This document shows, piece after piece, positions 61,340 through 64,000 of a stretch of 64,000 bases of DNA (position 1 is its first letter; every line of letters begins with the position of its first letter). Location of the stretch: contig CASFTW010000001.1 in NCBI GenBank assembly GCA_949297785.1, positions 62,001-126,000 on the forward strand, in the 5' to 3' direction. Source of the stretch: an uncultured Spirochaetales bacterium (GTDB lineage Bacteria > Spirochaetota > Spirochaetia > Sphaerochaetales > Sphaerochaetaceae). Both the position numbers and the translations under genes were made by a program. Below the pieces are notes generated by a model, which saw only the letters and a list, made by a program, of their open reading frames with translations, was not told the DNA's origin and made no database searches.

Positions 61340-61864
61340 CTATCTGATTTTCACAATGTAGTTTTTCTTCCTCTCACTTGCCTTTGGAACATCTCCGTCG
61401 ATATAGCCCAGAGCCAGCGCACCGACACCTCCGAGAGTGGAGGGCAGATTCCATTTCTCAAGAAGCTCTTTTCCTTCTCTGCTGTCAAACATTTCAGCTT
61501 CCCTGTTGATCCAGCAGGAGCCGAGACCGATGGAGTGGGCGGCAAGCATCATGTTCTCAAGGACCAGCGAGCCGTCCTGGATGTATGTGGAAACAGATCT
61601 CTCCCCAAGAACCAGTATTATTACAGGAGCTCCGTAATAAGGATCACTGTCTGTGCCCATTATTTCTGCATTCATGCGTGAAAGCCTGTCTCTGTCCTCT
61701 TTGTCCGTCACGCATACAATTGTTGAGGGCTGTCTGTTCATTGCACTTGGTGCCCAGGTTCCGGCTTCAAGAACCAGATCAAGCAGCCTTTCGTCAACAG
61801 CATCGCTTCTGTATTTCCTGATGCTCCGTCTTTCCCTTATGTTCTTCAATACTTCGTTGTCCAT
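61340..61864 (-). CDS. Nitroreductase-family FMN oxidoreductase
   Basis: A 174-residue flavoprotein that reduces nitro compounds, quinones or flavins with NAD(P)H. The N-terminal NIRERRSIRKYRSDAV (about 6-21), APSAMNRQPS (about 40-49), GLGSCWINR (about 115-123) and the LALGYIDG ending are typical. AGGAGA lies before ATG 61864. Just upstream, on the same strand, lies the decayed PIN gene; its frame runs into this one. Physiological substrate unknown. Confidence 0.9.
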   Translation of the reverse strand: MDNEVLKNIRERRSIRKYRSDAVDERLLDLVLEAGTWAPSAMNRQPSTIVCVTDKEDRDRLSRMNAEIMGTDSDPYYGAPVIILVLGERSVSTYIQDGSLVLENMMLAAHSIGLGSCWINREAEMFDSREGKELLEKWNLPSTLGGVGALALGYIDGDVPKASERKKNYIVKIR

Positions 61865-61899
61865 CTTTTTTCTCCTGTATGAATGATACAATGTATTGA

Positions 61900-62226
61900 G
61901 GGAAAATGGCAGATTTTTGTCTTCTGTGACGATAAAATCAACATCATAGACGATAGCCGCATTCAGAATAGCTGATCCTTTGCATCTCTGATAAGTTTCG
62001 ATGCGTTGTCAACAGCTGGGATGAGTTCGAATTGGAACTCGTCAAGAAAAAAGTCAATGTCTGGAAGATAGTCAGGAGTTTTCCCGCCGATAATTTCTTT
62101 GAACTCAGAAACATTCCGGTCGCAAAGAATGGCAGAATGCGCATCCGATGCTTTTCTCAGTGTTCATGCTGGTGCAGACAAAGGAAAGCGAAGAGCCGAA
62201 AATAATACATTCGTATCAATAAGCAT
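61900..62226 (-). pseudogene. Decayed PIN-domain toxin gene
   Basis: The start MLIDTNVLFSALRFPLS (from ATG 62226) is a typical PIN N-terminus with the first catalytic Asp. An in-frame TGA comes after about 20 codons; beyond it, the same frame reads SDAHSAILCDRNVSEFKEIIGG and DIDFFLDEFQFELIPAV, recognisable PIN residues. Near 61970 a small deletion shifts the frame (after RDAKDQ), after which ILNAAIVYDVDFIVTEDKN continues in the other frame. No intact end is seen. Two or more disabling lesions show that it is dead. It is the same family as the intact toxin at 53262. Confidence 0.8.
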
Positions 62227-62232
62227 TCTCTC

Positions 62233-62341
62233 TCACTTTTCACTCTTCCCTGCATAACAAACCGAATCAACTAGTATTTGAACATCATCCTCATCTTTGA
62301 CGTCAAGTTTTTCAGCAAGTCCCTAGAAGTCTTTTCTTTTA
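62233..62341 (-). pseudogene. Remnant of the antitoxin gene of the decayed PIN toxin
   Basis: In the frame ending at TGA 62233, the sequence reads GLAEKLDVKDEDDVQILVDSVCYAGKSEK, the shape of an antitoxin C-terminus, with an in-frame TAG at 62323-62325. The stop precedes the toxin start by 6 nt with AGAGAG between, as in a toxin-antitoxin operon. The N-terminal part is lost. Confidence 0.55.
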
Positions 62342-63409
62342 TCAGTCAGGCTGTTCCTGACTGCTTTCATTCATTAAAGGCTGTTCTCCTGCTATCTTTG
62401 CAGCCTTGTCCATCCTCCTGACAAAAACAACGAGCCCTCTGGCAGCAAGGAGCGCGATAAGGGTATACATATCCGGAGTGATTTCAGTTGTCTTTGTAAC
62501 AGTCATGTACGGCAAGACACTGCCGGGCTGTATCACGAAATTCAAGACTTCACTTGCAAAAGCTGCCACCAGTGTAAGGATTGAGGAAAGCAGATTACTG
62601 TCCGCGAAATTGACACCAAGATGGAAATTGTTGACCTCCAGATAATATGCTGCTGCGTATTCAGCAAGCACAAGAGGAATTGTCAGATATACTGCGATTC
62701 CGGGCTTCTTCAGAATGAGGCCCATGATAACAATCAGAATCGTGAAGATAAGCATAATGTTGTCACTGAGATACAGCAGTGCGGACAGTCCTGCCTCTCC
62801 GCCAGCCATGAAATCCGGCAAAACCGGAAGCAGACAGAGAATTATGTAGATGGCTGAAAGCACAACAGAGGGCATGCGAGGCTTTTCCAGCGCTGCTCTG
62901 TGGCAGATGTAGAGCGGGATGCAAATGAATGCAATATGCAAAGCAGAAGGCATGACATCGATGAACTGATTGACCAGCCATGATAGAATGAAGCCTGAGA
63001 CCGTACAGATAATCATTGCCTGAATGTTTCCCAGAATGAAGATCATGGCAAATACAGCACAATAGACAAACTGGAAAAAGAGAGAAAGCCCGTAGTCCAT
63101 CGGGATGATGACAGATGCACAGATAAGGCATGCCACCATGCCAGAAGACCAGAAGCCAGAGACCTCAGGATGACGGAACCTGTTCACAAGAGCGGCAATC
63201 AGACATATCAGGGCTGTCAGTGCAAAACATACCAAAGCGGCCTGTGTCGAATACCTGTAGCCGACTATGGCTGCAATAACAGTCAGACCGAGAATACCGT
63301 AACCCGGACTTGCCGCGACTTTTGCATATGAGCTGAATCCGTCAGAATAGGATCCAAAAGCCGACTTTTTGTAAATGTTTCCCCATGAGTCCTTGTACAA
63401 TCTGGGCAT
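62342..63409 (-). CDS. Multi-pass membrane protein of unknown function
   Basis: A 355-residue integral membrane protein. The N-terminal 45 residues are cytoplasmic (MPRLYKDSWGNIYKKSAF), followed by about ten hydrophobic helices between residues 45 and 330 and a short polar tail. No family motif is recognised; the run of paired helices resembles small-solute carriers in texture only. GGAGG lies 6 nt before ATG 63409. The gene is alone between degraded sequences on both sides. Confidence 0.75.
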   Translation of the reverse strand: MPRLYKDSWGNIYKKSAFGSYSDGFSSYAKVAASPGYGILGLTVIAAIVGYRYSTQAALVCFALTALICLIAALVNRFRHPEVSGFWSSGMVACLICASVIIPMDYGLSLFFQFVYCAVFAMIFILGNIQAMIICTVSGFILSWLVNQFIDVMPSALHIAFICIPLYICHRAALEKPRMPSVVLSAIYIILCLLPVLPDFMAGGEAGLSALLYLSDNIMLIFTILIVIMGLILKKPGIAVYLTIPLVLAEYAAAYYLEVNNFHLGVNFADSNLLSSILTLVAAFASEVLNFVIQPGSVLPYMTVTKTTEITPDMYTLIALLAARGLVVFVRRMDKAAKIAGEQPLMNESSQEQPD

Positions 63410-63605
63410 ATTTCCCCTCCACATGTCTAATTGTAGACTTAAAAGAAAGGATTAGCAACGCTTCGCAAAGAAGGTGGAAGACAGTTATCAGGCCTTGTGT
63501 TGTTATCTAAGTGGGATGGATCTGGAAACGGTTGAGAGATTCTATCTCTGGTCACGGATTATGGATGACGGATGCATCTACTTCTGAGCAGCATGAAAAT
63601 ACTAA

Positions 63606-63848
63606 AATAGCCACCAAACCGAAGAGAAACTGATAGCTTGTTATGCAGAAGGAACAAGTGTTAGGGCAACAAGTTCATTTGACACCACATTCCGCATCAA
63701 CCCAGACTGGGACCGTGAAGAATATGCAAGAGGATTCAGGAAATATGAGAATAACGGGCCGAATCTTCCTGAACCGATGGACATGCACATCATCCTTCCC
63801 ACGGAAGAGACCATCGGAAAGTTAGAGAATACGCTGGAAGGAAGATGA
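63606..63848 (+). pseudogene. Gene fragment of unknown family without a start codon
   Basis: The open frame 63606-63845 ends at TGA 63848. It encodes about 80 residues of plausible protein (segments SSFDTTFRINPDWDREEYARGF, in part, and MDMHIILPTEETIGKLENTLEGR, in part), but there is no ATG, GTG or TTG in a suitable place and no ribosome binding site. Upstream in-frame TAA (63603) closes it. It looks like the C-terminal part of a lost gene next to transposase remains. Not recognised. Confidence 0.45.
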
Positions 63849-63855
63849 TTCATGA

Positions 63856-64000
63856 AGACACCGGCATGCTTGGCTTTCCGTTTGGATTGCAAGAGACAAG
63901 ACGGAAGAGGAGAAGAAACGGCAGGGGATGGTTCATGAAGGCTTTTACAATAGAATTAAGGTCGCTAAAAGGATCGGTTATGGATACAGGGATGATTCCT
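63856..64000 (+). pseudogene. ISL3-type transposase, C-terminal fragment (runs off the window)
   Basis: The frame after the TGA at 63853 reads, near the window end, GMVHEGFYNRIKVAKRIGYGYRDDS, the conserved ending of ISL3/IS204-type DDE transposases (E-G-NN-IK-KR-GYGYR-F pattern). Everything upstream that a full transposase would require is missing, since other sequences lie within 500 nt. It is a truncated remnant of an insertion sequence; the remainder, if any, is beyond the window. Confidence 0.6.

Noticed and set aside
1-64000. CRISPR arrays, prophage genes or an integrated element
   Set aside because: No spaced direct repeats of CRISPR type, and no integrase, capsid, tail or conjugation genes are visible; the only mobile remnant is the transposase end at 63856-64000.

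Overview
The window looks like a chromosomal segment of a host-associated or anaerobic spirochaete, most likely of the Sphaerochaeta/Treponema type. The strongest evidence is the V-type ATPase operon at 54155-61253. Its order is E, DUF2764, A, B, D, I, K, as in Treponema, Borrelia and Chlamydia. Supporting evidence is an envelope with outer-membrane components (TolC/RND system, partial porin-like protein), long N-extended uracil phosphoribosyltransferase, and carbohydrate and fermentative metabolism. The organism assignment is inferred from gene content and from remembered family features; no database search was made.

Layout. 1-7712: partial porin-like gene, an OmpR-type response regulator, a tolC-adaptor-RND efflux operon (minus strand) and a divergent secreted protein behind two inverted repeats. 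7808-17033: housekeeping block with argG, a membrane protein, a CYTH phosphatase/cyclase, an acyltransferase, ppiC-rnhA, a TPR lipoprotein, upp, adk and a GH13 amylase. 17206-21924: a YheO/DauR-type regulator facing an operon of two PatB/MalY-like PLP enzymes and an NhaC antiporter. 22117-24183: an IMP dehydrogenase strikingly like that of the protist Tritrichomonas foetus, then a GNAT acetyltransferase. 24285-32162: a LysR-controlled catabolic island (UxaA-family dehydratase, SLC13-like permease, two-domain alpha/beta hydrolase, enoate reductase). 32864-35171: pdxA and a MATE pump. 35424-35495: tRNA-Val(UAC). 35545-44851: housekeeping genes (yggS, an RluA-type synthase, rsgA, mutS2, udp) mixed with small unknowns. 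44973-53227: a membrane AraC sensor-regulator, a sugar ABC importer (binding protein and two permeases) and a two-subunit LacL/LacM beta-galactosidase, which together form a galactoside uptake and hydrolysis module. 53262-53946: a PIN toxin-antitoxin pair. 54155-61253: the V-ATPase. 61340-64000: a nitroreductase, a decayed second PIN toxin-antitoxin pair, an unknown membrane protein and the remains of an ISL3-type transposase.

How the genes work together. The V-ATPase rotor subunit carries the residues that bind sodium in Enterococcus NtpK, so the enzyme is probably sodium-coupled; the NhaC antiporter fits a sodium economy. The LacLM module is induced or repressed through one protein that carries both an extracytoplasmic sensor and an AraC DNA-binding domain. 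The LysR island has two near-identical T-N11-A boxes, one before the dehydratase gene and one before the permease gene, which ties both units to the same regulator.

The least expected pattern is at transcription starts. At least six genes here (at 9212, 11995, 24183, 35171, 39522 and 44973) lack a Shine-Dalgarno sequence and have a -10-like hexamer ending only 7-8 nt before the start codon, which predicts leaderless mRNAs. Most other genes have clear AGGAG-type ribosome binding sites.
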